A stretch of 64,000 nt of DNA from Tranzscheliella williamsii. Lineage: Eukaryota > Basidiomycota > Ustilaginomycetes > Ustilaginales > Ustilaginaceae. A program made the translations under genes and the position numbers. The stretch is taken from positions 41,800 to 105,799 of the forward strand of contig JALBYF010000063.1 in the NCBI GenBank assembly GCA_023212725.1. The letters are read 5' to 3'. Of the stretch, positions 53,733 through 63,552 are shown in pieces. Below the pieces are notes generated by a model. It saw only the letters and a list, made by a program, of their open reading frames with translations. It ran no database searches and was not told the origin of the DNA. Position 1 is the first letter of the stretch. Every line of letters starts with the position of its first letter.

Positions 53733-54268
53733 ATGAGCGCGCCGGACGAGCAAGAGGTGATGACGCTGGAGGGGATGCGGGCGCTGCACGCAGAGATGCT
53801 CGCGGGGAGCCCTATCTACGAGTATCTGCTTTCGGAGGTGAGTATTGCGGGGCTGAAGCTGGCGAGGGGGTCGGGTGCTGACGCGGTGGTGTTTGGCAGG
53901 TGGTGATCACGCATGTGGCGCGCGGGGTGGTCGAGGCCGAGGTGCGCGTTGCGGCGGCGCTCATGAACTCGCGCGGCGTCCTGCACGGCTCGGCGTCGGC
54001 GACCATCGTCGACTGGGTCGGCGGACTCGTGGTCGCTTCCACCAGGGCACCCGGCGCAGCGCGTGGCGTCTCGGTCGACATCCACCTCTCCTACACTGGT
54101 CCCGCCCGCCGCGACGACCTGCTCCGCATCCGCGCCACCGCTAACAAGGTCGGCCGTTCGCTCGCCTTCGTCGACGTCCACATCACAGCACGCCCCCCCG
54201 GCGCCCCCGCCGACGGCTCCCAGGACCGCCCTGTCTGCTCCGGCTCCCACACCAAATATGTTGCCTAG
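53733..54268 (+). CDS. Hotdog-fold thioesterase (4HBT/THEM2-like), two exons
   Basis: Exons 53733-53837 and 53900-54268 give 157 residues; the 62-bp intron has GTGAGT and GGCAG borders in phase 0. Splicing yields SPIYEYLLSEVVITHVARG. The hotdog core is AALMNSRGVLHGSASATIVD followed by GGLVVASTRAPG. It continues with SVDIHLSYTGPARRDDLLRI, then a typical SLAFVDVHITARPPG. The LHGS turn and the preceding Asn correspond to the active-site region of acyl-CoA thioesterase 13. Members hydrolyse medium- or long-chain acyl-CoA; substrate is not readable here. The open frame extends upstream of 53733 through GTG codons; the ATG at 53733 gives a family-like length. Confidence 0.85.
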
Positions 54269-54383
54269 CTTCCCGCATGCCACTCTCTTGCGCATATATA
54301 CAGCAGACACAAGCGCGTGTGCGCTCAATAGGCCAGTGCGGCCGTGGCCTCGTGTGTCTGTGGATCGTACCTGCCGCGGCGGG

Positions 54384-54726
54384 CTATGGCTGTGCGGCAG
54401 GGGGGGAGACGGACATCGGCGGCGTCGGCGTGTAGGCGGGCGGGCCCGGCGCGGCGGTCGCATCCTTGGAGTTGGCGATGGGGTAGTCCTCGACGGGCAG
54501 CGCGCCCTCCTTCCAGCCGCAGCCGAAGCGGCAGCAGCGGTCGCAGCATCCTGCGTCGGTACCGTACGACTCTGCCATGCAGAACGGGGAGTGGTCAACC
54601 AGGGCTCAGCGCGGTGCACCACGTGCGGTGCCACTTACTCGTGTTGCAGATCGTGTACTGGATCGTGGTCAAGATCTCGGCGCAGCAGCCCATCACGGCG
54701 CCCGTCATCACGCCGTTGTCCCCCAT
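54384..54726 (-). CDS. Small cysteine-rich protein (hypothetical), two exons
   Basis: Minus-strand exons 54726-54639 and 54571-54384 join in phase 1 to give 91 residues; the 67-bp intron has GTAAGT and GGCAG borders. The sequence begins MGDNGVMTGAVMGCCAEIL, continues TTIQYTICNTKS and then has the dense block GCCDRCCRFGCGWKEG. It ends in a Pro-rich tail (APGPPAYTPTPP). Eight of 91 residues are cysteine, arranged as CC, CC, CC and two singles. There is no cleavable signal peptide and only a weak hydrophobic stretch, so the cysteines could be lipidated (membrane) or bind metal. I do not recognise the family. Support comes from the ATG, the clean splice sites and the coherent composition. Confidence 0.6.
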
Positions 54727-55107
54727 TCCCTGACTCGATACTGGCAGTAATCAGGTGGGCGCGAGGTGTGTCCGCTTTTCTCCTTCCTTCGGCCTGCCGA
54801 AACGTGTGGTGCGGAGTCAAGCCGCACTCGCGGGTCACGCCCGTCCCCTATCCACAGCGCAACAAGAAGTCGGCGTGCAGAGAATTCCACTAGTCCGCAC
54901 TAGCGCATATTCCCAGTTCATGCGTACCTTCAGGTCCAGCACTCGCCACTACACCTCCTTAATACCACCACCGGCAGAGAGACACTAGACCTCTGCACAG
55001 CCAATACGGAGAACAGGTCGTGCTTGTAGTGCAGCGCAGGGTAAAAGTACAGGGGCAATGGGGCGCCGACCACGGCGGACGGTGCTGGCAAGGCGTCTCG
55101 GATGGCA
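54727..55107. other. Region upstream of the Cys-rich gene and downstream of MRPL10
   Basis: 381 bases between two minus-strand genes. It should contain the Cys-rich gene's promoter and the MRPL10 3' UTR. No further gene was found. Confidence 0.45.
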
Positions 55108-56225
55108 TCAAGCGCTGGCTGGCGCGACGGCAGGCGACGCTTCCGCCAGCTTGTTGAGAGCGTGTCGCTTCGCCAGGTAGCCGCGGTTTCGCGCCGACGA
55201 GTACCAGACTGTCGGGAGGCAGGTCACCGGCAGGATAGAAACGCAAGGGGGTCAGCAAGCGGATCGGAAGCATAATCAGCAGGACGGAGCACCACGTACC
55301 CAGGTCCTTCTTGGCAATCGGATCGGCAGGGGACGGCAGCATTTTGCCTGCAAACTTGTGCGGCTTAACCAGAGCCCTCAGGCTGAGAGGTGTGTAGTAG
55401 CGGCATTCGATGCTGCCGCCCGCGGCTTCCACGGCTGCGATGGCCGACTGCGACGCACGAGAGACAACCAGGTTGACCGCCGTCTCGAGGAACGGTGCGC
55501 CCTCGCCAAGGATCTTGACTCCGTCCCTGAGGCTGTGAATGCATCGTGTTTCGTAAAGCTCTTTGGCCGTGATGGGTCGAGACGCGTCCAAGAGGCCTCG
55601 GTTGATCCAGTGCTGGATCTTGTCCAGGTTAACGGCCACATACGTCTGGCCGTGCCTGCGTAGACCCATTTACCAGCGAAAAGCATCCTAGGGTCAGTAT
55701 AGAAGGAAGAAGCGACAGGAAGAAAAAAAGGCGGATTGCGCTCAACGTACACATTGGTAAAGCCTCGCTTGGGGAACCGCCTGGTGATGGGCGACTGTCC
55801 GCCCTCGAAGCCTGGCACAGGCTTTCCGTTTCCGGCTCGCGCTTTCTGACCCTTATGACCACGCGTACTTGTGCCACCTCTGCCCGAAGATGGACCTCGA
55901 CCCAGACGTTTCCGCTGCAAGACGAGCAAACGAAATATGGATACGAACAGAGAGGTCAGCCTCGGATACAACTGGCTTACGAAGGAGGATGTGAGAATCT
56001 TACCGTCTTGGTGGGCTGTCCTGGCTTCAGATTCCCAAGGGAGATGCTGGAGGGAGCCTCGGAAGCATAGCAACGTCTCGACGCAAATGCGAGCGGAGCT
56101 TGCATGCGAGGCGCCACAAAGCAAGCAGCCGCCTTGGCGACGGGTCGCGAACAAGCTCGGCTGGCCTGAGAGCCAGATGCCAGAGCCAGCCTCGAGAAGC
56201 TTCGGCTCAGCGACGCTGCTGACAT
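55108..56225 (-). CDS. MRPL10: Mitochondrial large-subunit ribosomal protein uL15m, four exons
   Basis: Minus-strand exons 56225-56004, 55914-55751, 55655-55300 and 55208-55108 join in phases 0, 2 and 1 to give 280 residues. Introns are 89, 95 and 91 bp with GTAAGA or GTACGT donors and CAG acceptors. Residues 1 to about 50 are an Arg/Ser/Ala-rich mitochondrial presequence. The L15 core spans exon joins: [20 protein letters not shown], then [20 protein letters not shown] and [20 protein letters not shown]. It continues as [20 protein letters not shown] with [13 protein letters not shown] after it. The last exon gives [20 protein letters not shown], a typical fungal ending. The protein belongs to the mitoribosome large subunit in the matrix. 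It shares a 671-base divergent region with MOT1. Confidence 0.93.
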
Positions 56226-56896
56226 GATGGCTGAAACGCGCGAAGAGCGTATCCAAAGTCTGCCCAGTACGATGGGAAGAAAAGGATTGCGTGTGGGCAA
56301 GGCAGAATGGAGACCGATGATGGTGTCGATGGGATCACTCGAAGACCGTTCGTCTTTTTCATCCATTCGAGCCTGCCAGCCGATCGGGCACAAAGCCCCG
56401 ATCAAATCAGATCTGGCATGCATCTTCTCACAACTCATTTTATGCAAGAGAGACACTTGTGACTGAGGCTGACGAAGAAAAAAGGAGACGAAAAAAACTC
56501 CACACACGAGGCTTATTTGTGATTCAATTTTGGAAGCAGCTGTGCGCGTGCGCTAAAGGGATATATACCAAGCGGCACTCCGTCCGAGCCGCACTTTGGC
56601 CATCTTCGGGATCGCCGCGCTTTCACCAAAAAGCGTTGTGATTTTATTGGCGTGGCGCGTAGTCCGACACGAAACCTTCCAAGCGCGTCTCAAGCAATCC
56701 CATTTACAATCGCCCCCATCCAGCCTAAGCTGGCTCTTTCATCGGACCTTCCGCTGCGGACACTCGTCGCGCTATAGCTTCGAAGCAGTCACAGCCTCAT
56801 ACAAGTCACTTCTGCATGGCGAGGTGGTTGTGGCTGACGGTGACGCACTTACGGTAAGGCCGCCGCTGATCGAGCTAGGCCAGCTGCGCACTCACC
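56226..56896. promoter_or_regulatory. Divergent upstream region, MRPL10 / MOT1
   Basis: 671 bases between two outward-facing ATG codons. It carries an inverse copy of the GTCACAAGT motif at 56455-56463. No other gene was found. Confidence 0.45.
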
Positions 56897-59800
56897 ATGA
56901 CGGCGACCAGGCTCGACAGACTTGTCTCTCTGCTCGACTCGGGCTCGACGCCTGCCATCCGCGCCACCGCAGCTAAGCAACTAGGCCAGATTGCGGCGGT
57001 TCGAATCCGAGGCCAGAGCACAGTCCATCACCCGCATCCAACCAAAGCACATGCGGGCGAGCCCCTCTCCTCTGTGCCCAGCCATGCTCGCAACGGCTTT
57101 ACTCCCGCCTATAGCGACTCAGGCGCATCCACTCCGACCATCGATCCCGATGCGGACGGCCTCAAGCGGGAGGAGCGCAGCCACGGGACCTCCGAGAAAC
57201 CAAAGTTTGGCACAAGCCAGCAAATCCACAGCCAGAACAGCTTTGCCGGCCCAACCCATCAGGAAGACGCTGGCGTCTACAGAGGCACAGAGGGCGACTG
57301 GGATGAGATCACTTCCTACCTTGCCAGGGTAGTGCCCTTCCTCCGTTCCCGCAGCTGGGATACCCGCGTAGCCGCTAGCTTAGCCATAGAGAGCATCTGT
57401 CATGCTGCTGGCATCTGGGACCCCGATATCGAGCCTAGCAAGCCCGGCCAAGGCTCAAAATCTGCGCTCGTAGAAGACGATGACCAAGACAGCAAAGACG
57501 CCAAGCCCAACCCCACTGACTCCCTTCTGGCCGAGGGCCTCCTCACCTTCGATTCCTTCTCGCTGCCTAGCGTGCTTGCCACCGGCACCAAGCTTCTATC
57601 TTCCGCCGGCAAAGAGTTCGAGCATGCGTCTCTTGCAACTGGAGCAGATCGTCTGGCACAGGCTAAAAAGGATGTTGTTAGCAAGTTGGGGCTCGGATTT
57701 GGCATCGACGACATGGATCTGGGCATGGATGTAGAGGCCGAACTCAAGACTGGCGAAGCCACGGGCATGGCAGCGGAAGGGTCTTCTAAAGACACTGTCG
57801 ATTGGAGAACGGCGGCTGGCGGAGGCAAACCTAGTCTTGCGCATCCTCGACCCGGTAATGGGACCTCAGCCGGTACAAGCTCGCTTCCGGCCCCTCGGTT
57901 TGCCGCTACCGCACCTTCGCCCTCGCCCGTCATACCTACTGACGCCGCTGCTGCTCAGATACCTCCTTCACCCTCCCCTTGTCCTGGCCCTGCTGCGGCT
58001 GCTGCCGAGCCATCAAACGACGATTTGGATCTTAGCAAGCTAAGTGCACGCGAGAGGAACGCCCTCAAGCGCAAACGGAAGATGGAGGGGAAGTCCGGAG
58101 TTGTGGACACGAAGACGAGGGTCGTCGACGTCACTGAACCGGCTGCTTCGCCTGGGCTTGCCACTGGATTGAGGGTCAAGACACCTTCCGCCTATGCACA
58201 AACCCCTGTCACTCCTGCTAATGGAGAACAAGGGAGCGACTATATGAACGCTAAACCTCCCCCCACTCCCAGGCATCCTGCTGGCGGTCCTGGCTCGGCA
58301 CCGGCGGTAACTGGCTCCGTCTCCACTCCCACGCCTATGGGCGACCTTCCAGGATCTCCAATCGCGGCTGCTTCTCCGGCGCCAGCCACGGGTGGCGGCT
58401 CCGCAGCCGCGTCTGTCAACCTCGCCAATCCCTTCCAGGTTCGACCGGGAGAGTGGCCCTTCCGGCTTGTGGCAGACACGCTCAGCGTGGATCTGTTCAG
58501 CCCTACTTGGGAGACACGACACGGTGCAGCACTTGGCTTGCGTGAGCTGCTCAAGACTCAAGGTGCCGGTGGAGGAAAGCTCCAGCTGGCTGATAGCGCT
58601 GACAATGAACAAGCGCACAAAGCCTGGTGTGATGACTTGGCCATCAAACTCCTTTGCGTCTTCGCCTTGGACCGTCTGGGGGACTTTGTCTTTGACCAGG
58701 TCGTTGCTCCCGTCCGCGAAACGGCGAGCCAGACACTGGCCTGCTTGATGCCACACATGCCTGTCTCTTCGATCCTGTCGGTACATAACGTACTGCTCCA
58801 GATGATTCATCAAGATCATGCTGCTGACGGCGGCATGACCGATTCGTCTGTTGGTTTCGCTGCCAAGAGAGGCAAGAAAGGCTACGTTTGGGAGGTACGG
58901 CATGCGGGTCTGCTTGGTCTCAAATACGAGGTGGTGGTCAAGAAGGATCTTTTGATGTCGACCTCATCCTCCGGCCCCAAGGTAGAGCAAGCTGTCAAGA
59001 AAGAGGAGGAAGATGCTGCTAGTCTCATACACACAGATATGGCTGCCACGGGCAATATGCTCCGTGAAGTTGTCGAGGTCGCCATCCTCGGCCTGAAAGA
59101 CGAAGACGATGATGTTCGAGCTGTGGCAGCCTCGGCACTTATCCCTATCGTCGATGTCCTTCTCGAGAAGCTTCCTGAAGATGTTGGTCGACTTCTTGAC
59201 CAGCTTTGGGACTGCCTAGGAGACCTCAAGGATGATCTGGCCAGCAGTATTGGCGGAGTAATGGACCTCTTGGCCAAGCTTGTTGAGCTTCCAGCTATTG
59301 TCAACCATCTGCAGATCGGTGTCAAGGATCGCTCACTCTCCCAGCTCATTCCCCGTCTTTTCCCATTCTTCCGTCACACCATCACCCACGTGCGCCTATC
59401 GGTACTCAATGCGCTCAACGTTTTCCTCGTCGTACCTTCTCTACCGAAGGATTGGATCGACGAACGTCTGATGCGGCTCTTATTCCAGAATCTGGTCGTC
59501 GAAGAGAAGTTGCCGATCCGCAGAGCTAGCTCGGAAGCTTGGAAGCACGCGCTCGCTCACGTTGCTCAAGAACCTGCACAGCTGCAGTCTTTGATCGGTC
59601 CCTACATGTTGAACTTTTTCAAGATCATCATGACGCCACTCGGCTCGCCTATTGATTTCGCACTCTTCTACAGTGCGTCTTTTGGGTCGTCGAGCCATGC
59701 CGATTCGAACCGTCATAACGTGGACAAGGGCATCCTGTCACAGGATCTGTCCCTGGTCGGGGTGGATACAGTCATTCGAGGCCGACTGGGCGCAGCAGAC

Positions 59801-62800
59801 GCTCTCGGTGCTGCTATGGCGCGCTTCCCACGCTCACAGGATGAAGCACTGTTTGGTGAAACCCTACATGGTTATCTCGACTCTACCTCGGCTCTGCAAA
59901 AGTGCCTCTCAGCAGCCATTATTCAGGAGTGGGCTGAAGCGAGCTACGAGAGTGGAATCGAACTCAAGGATACGAGTCCCGTTGTGGCAGAACTTGCACG
60001 CAAGCTGATTGGCATACTTGAGACACCGCCGCCGCCAACCTATGCGGAGATGACGGTAATGTTGCAACGTATTCAGGCCGAGTGCCAAGGCCTCTATAAC
60101 TCGTTCCAGCGCGATGCCAAAGTGGCAAAAGCAAAGATTCCGGCCTTGCCCACCACCGTGGATCCCCTCGGCCATATGGTAGATGCATTTACGCTGGATA
60201 CCGCCAAGCATGTTGCCCAGGCTGGCTTTGACAGTTTACTGGCCCAAGCTGGGTCCAGAGCGAAGAAGGCAGCCATGCCTCTCCTGGAGGATCGGCAACG
60301 AAAGCTGATTGCCGCAATCGGATTCTACCAGGCCAACAAGGAAAGGCAGGACACTCAGGTCTTTGCCTCCATCGCTGGTGCCGTCATTTCCCTTAAGCTC
60401 CTGCCCACCAAACTCAATCCGGTGATACGAAGCATCATGAACAGCGTGAAGTTCGAGGAGAATCTCGATCTCCAGGTCCGATCTGCGCGGTCGATTGCCA
60501 ACCTGATCGCCTTCTGCGTCTCGCCAGCAGCAAAGGCCAACCCAAGCGATAAGATCGTCAAGAACCTTTGTGCCTTTATTTGCCAGGACACTACACTTGT
60601 TGCCATTTTTGCCTCCAGCAAGAATATACGCGAAGGTATTCACAGCATGAACGAGCCGCCAGTGGTTCCTAAAGGTCCGGGACGGAGCACCACGAAGGAT
60701 GATTCAGCAGAGACTGAGGAAGTGCGACAAGGCAAGCTCATTCGTCGGGGTGCCTCAGCTGCACTGGGGCAGCTTGCCCAAGTCTTCGGCGAAAAGCTTT
60801 TCGAAGTGGTGCCGATGCTGTGGGAGTGCATGAGCGTCCCGCTGCTGACCACATTTGCCACTTCCTCACAGCAGGCCGATGCACTGATTGCCAAGCAGGA
60901 CGATGTCGGTCAGAGCATCCTCGATGCTTGCGCCGTTCTAGACGTGAACCTACCAAATCTGACGGGCTCGCTCTGCGACAAGGTGGTGGAATTGCTGCCA
61001 TCTTTGACGCTCGCGATACAAAGTGATTTTGCGGTCGTGCGGTCAGCTGCCGCCAAGTGTTTCGCCGTTGTGGCAAACAGCCTGACGGAAGTGGCGCTCA
61101 AACACGTCGTCGAAGAGATTGTTCCGCTTGTCGGGGATGCAGCATCGATTATCAATCGACAAGGCGCTATTGAGCTCGTTTACCATACGGTGCAGCTGCT
61201 GGACCTCAAGATCCTGCCGTATGTGATTTTCCTTGTCGTTCCTGTCCTGGGACGGATGAGCGACAATGACGAAAAGGTTCGGCTGATGGCGACCAACACC
61301 TTTGCATCGCTAGTCAAGATGGTGCCCTTGGAAGCTGGTCTGCCTGACCCACCTGGGTTCTCTGCCGAGCTTTTACAAAGGCGAGAGACGGAACGGAAGT
61401 TCTTGGTGCAGCTGCTGGACGGAACAAAGGTCGAGCCTTATACAATCCCGGTCAAGATCAATGCGACGCTGCGCAAGTACCAGCAGGAGGGCGTGAATTG
61501 GATGGCGTTCCTGGCCAAGTACCAGCTGCACGGAATCTTGTGCGACGATATGGGCTTAGGCAAGACACTCCAGTCCATTTGTATCCTGTCCTCGAAGCAC
61601 TTTGAACGCGCGGAGAGGTACAGGCTGACCAAGTCGGCGGATTGCAAGCCGTTGCCCAGCTTGGTCGTCTGTCCACCGACGCTGACCGGCCACTGGTGTC
61701 ACGAAATTAAGCAGTACGCCAACAATCTGCGGCCGTTGCTATATTCCGGTCTGCCAGCCGAACGAGCCAAGCTGCAAGGCGAGATACACAAGTACGATGT
61801 CGTAGTCATGTCGTATGATGTCGTTCGGAACGACATCGCTGCCTTGTCGCAGGTTGCATGGAACTACTGCATTTTGGACGAAGGCCATGTGATCCGGTCG
61901 GCGAAGACCAAAACGACTAAGGCGGTAAAGTTGATCCGCGCAAACCACCGGCTCTTGCTCTCAGGAACTCCGATTCAAAATAATGTCCTCGAGCTTTGGT
62001 CGCTCTTCGATTTCCTAATGCCAGGTTTTTTGGGCACAGAGAGAAGCTTTCACGAACGGTTTGGCAAGCCCATCATCGCCTCTCGTGACGGTAAGCTCAC
62101 TTCGAAAGAGCAAGAGGCAGCGGCACTGGCGTTAGAAGCGCTGCACAAGCAGGTCCTGCCGTTCCTGTTGCGGCGATTGAAGGAGGATGTGCTGGACGAC
62201 CTACCTCCGAAGATCATCCAGGATATCGAGTGCGATCTGTCTGACATCCAGAAACAGCTGTACGATGACTTTAGCAAGGGCCAGAACGAGGAGGAAGCGG
62301 AAGCTTTTGCCGGATCCGCAGTCTTGGGCGCGGCCAAAGAAGCGTCGGAGGACAAGCAGCACGTTTTCAAGTCTCTGCAGTACATGCGAAAGCTGGTCAA
62401 CCATCCTTCGCTGGTCTTGACCGACGAGAATCCGAGGCATGCAGCGATCAAGGAGAAGCTGAGCAAGTCCGGCGGCTCGTTAACCGACATCGCCCACTCT
62501 CCGAAGCTGCAAGCACTGCGGCAGCTGCTGCTGGACTGCGGCATTGGCGGCAGCGGTTCGGCTGCTGGCAGCGGCGATGTGGCGGCGAGTGCGATCGCCG
62601 ACAACGCCGTCGCGCAGCATCGGGTACTGATCTTTTGCCAGCTGAAACAGATGCTCGACATTATTCAAAAGGATCTGTTTGGCGCTCTGATGCCGTCGGT
62701 GTCGTTCATGCGGCTGGATGGGTCGGTGAGCGCCGAGAAGCGACACTCCATCGTCCAGACGTTCAACGCAGACCCGTCGATCGATGTTCTGCTGCTCACG

Positions 62801-63268
62801 ACGCAGGTAGGCGGTCTGGGCCTGACGCTGACGGGCGCCGACACGGTGATCTTTGTCGAGCACGACTGGAACCCGATGAAGGATCTGCAGGCGATGGACC
62901 GCGCGCACCGGCTTGGCCAGAAGAAGGTGGTCAATGTCTACCGGCTGATCACCAAGAACACGCTCGAGGCCAAGATCATGGGCCTGCAACGCTTCAAGCT
63001 GAACATCGCCAACAGTGTCGTCAACCAGCAGAACGCGGGCATGGAGAGCATGGACACGGACCAGATCCTTGACCTCTTCAACGCGCAGGGTCCCACGGCT
63101 GCCGGCGGCGCCCCCGCCTCCATCACGGCGGCGGGCGAGGCCACGGATGGCGCCAAGAAGAAAGGCTTTGGCAAGTTGACCCAGAAGCAGATCCTCGACG
63201 GGCTGCACAACAAGCCAGAGAACGAGGAGAGCGAGTACAGGGAGATGAGCACCTGGGCGCCGCAGTAG
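56897..63268 (+). CDS. MOT1: TATA-binding protein-associated Snf2 ATPase Mot1 (BTAF1)
   Basis: 2,123 residues from the ATG at 56897, no introns. It begins TRLDRLVSLLDSGSTPAIRA, the first HEAT repeat typical of Mot1. HEAT repeats continue to about residue 1450, interrupted by a Pro/Ala/Ser-rich insert (about 300-500). The Snf2 ATPase has QYQ-type start KYQQEGVNWMAFLAKYQLHG, Walker A DMGLGKT (Lys near 1556) and DEGH at about 1661-1664. Motif III LLSGTPIQNNVLELWSLFDF follows, then a helicase C domain with TQVGGLGLTLTGADTVIF and AMDRAHRLGQKKVVNVYRLI. Mot1 uses ATP to remove TBP from DNA and redistribute it between promoters in the nucleus. All catalytic motifs are intact. Confidence 0.97.
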   Translation: MTATRLDRLVSLLDSGSTPAIRATAAKQLGQIAAVRIRGQSTVHHPHPTKAHAGEPLSSVPSHARNGFTPAYSDSGASTPTIDPDADGLKREERSHGTSEKPKFGTSQQIHSQNSFAGPTHQEDAGVYRGTEGDWDEITSYLARVVPFLRSRSWDTRVAASLAIESICHAAGIWDPDIEPSKPGQGSKSALVEDDDQDSKDAKPNPTDSLLAEGLLTFDSFSLPSVLATGTKLLSSAGKEFEHASLATGADRLAQAKKDVVSKLGLGFGIDDMDLGMDVEAELKTGEATGMAAEGSSKDTVDWRTAAGGGKPSLAHPRPGNGTSAGTSSLPAPRFAATAPSPSPVIPTDAAAAQIPPSPSPCPGPAAAAAEPSNDDLDLSKLSARERNALKRKRKMEGKSGVVDTKTRVVDVTEPAASPGLATGLRVKTPSAYAQTPVTPANGEQGSDYMNAKPPPTPRHPAGGPGSAPAVTGSVSTPTPMGDLPGSPIAAASPAPATGGGSAAASVNLANPFQVRPGEWPFRLVADTLSVDLFSPTWETRHGAALGLRELLKTQGAGGGKLQLADSADNEQAHKAWCDDLAIKLLCVFALDRLGDFVFDQVVAPVRETASQTLACLMPHMPVSSILSVHNVLLQMIHQDHAADGGMTDSSVGFAAKRGKKGYVWEVRHAGLLGLKYEVVVKKDLLMSTSSSGPKVEQAVKKEEEDAASLIHTDMAATGNMLREVVEVAILGLKDEDDDVRAVAASALIPIVDVLLEKLPEDVGRLLDQLWDCLGDLKDDLASSIGGVMDLLAKLVELPAIVNHLQIGVKDRSLSQLIPRLFPFFRHTITHVRLSVLNALNVFLVVPSLPKDWIDERLMRLLFQNLVVEEKLPIRRASSEAWKHALAHVAQEPAQLQSLIGPYMLNFFKIIMTPLGSPIDFALFYSASFGSSSHADSNRHNVDKGILSQDLSLVGVDTVIRGRLGAADALGAAMARFPRSQDEALFGETLHGYLDSTSALQKCLSAAIIQEWAEASYESGIELKDTSPVVAELARKLIGILETPPPPTYAEMTVMLQRIQAECQGLYNSFQRDAKVAKAKIPALPTTVDPLGHMVDAFTLDTAKHVAQAGFDSLLAQAGSRAKKAAMPLLEDRQRKLIAAIGFYQANKERQDTQVFASIAGAVISLKLLPTKLNPVIRSIMNSVKFEENLDLQVRSARSIANLIAFCVSPAAKANPSDKIVKNLCAFICQDTTLVAIFASSKNIREGIHSMNEPPVVPKGPGRSTTKDDSAETEEVRQGKLIRRGASAALGQLAQVFGEKLFEVVPMLWECMSVPLLTTFATSSQQADALIAKQDDVGQSILDACAVLDVNLPNLTGSLCDKVVELLPSLTLAIQSDFAVVRSAAAKCFAVVANSLTEVALKHVVEEIVPLVGDAASIINRQGAIELVYHTVQLLDLKILPYVIFLVVPVLGRMSDNDEKVRLMATNTFASLVKMVPLEAGLPDPPGFSAELLQRRETERKFLVQLLDGTKVEPYTIPVKINATLRKYQQEGVNWMAFLAKYQLHGILCDDMGLGKTLQSICILSSKHFERAERYRLTKSADCKPLPSLVVCPPTLTGHWCHEIKQYANNLRPLLYSGLPAERAKLQGEIHKYDVVVMSYDVVRNDIAALSQVAWNYCILDEGHVIRSAKTKTTKAVKLIRANHRLLLSGTPIQNNVLELWSLFDFLMPGFLGTERSFHERFGKPIIASRDGKLTSKEQEAAALALEALHKQVLPFLLRRLKEDVLDDLPPKIIQDIECDLSDIQKQLYDDFSKGQNEEEAEAFAGSAVLGAAKEASEDKQHVFKSLQYMRKLVNHPSLVLTDENPRHAAIKEKLSKSGGSLTDIAHSPKLQALRQLLLDCGIGGSGSAAGSGDVAASAIADNAVAQHRVLIFCQLKQMLDIIQKDLFGALMPSVSFMRLDGSVSAEKRHSIVQTFNADPSIDVLLLTTQVGGLGLTLTGADTVIFVEHDWNPMKDLQAMDRAHRLGQKKVVNVYRLITKNTLEAKIMGLQRFKLNIANSVVNQQNAGMESMDTDQILDLFNAQGPTAAGGAPASITAAGEATDGAKKKGFGKLTQKQILDGLHNKPENEESEYREMSTWAPQ

Positions 63269-63552
63269 TTGCACATAGATGAGCGCCGATGTACTATTTA
63301 TTCCATAGCTGAGAACAGTAAAACTTTGTCTGATGCGATACGCAAGCGGCCCCTGATGGTGGCAGTAAGGACGTGGTTGTGTGTCGACATGATAAGGTAT
63401 GCGCCGCTGGCGTGCAACGACGCCGTCTGGCTCGACTGCATTCTATCGCCGTGAAGCGCCGCAAGGCTGTTCGCTGGGCGGTCCCGATGCCTTGACCGTG
63501 CGTGGCGGGTGGGGTTGGGGGGGTGAGGTGGGCATTGGTGTTGTGCTGATGG

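Noticed and set aside
56998..57010. tRNA B-box-like GGTTCGAATCC
   Set aside because: It lies inside the MOT1 reading frame and has no A box or acceptor stem around it.
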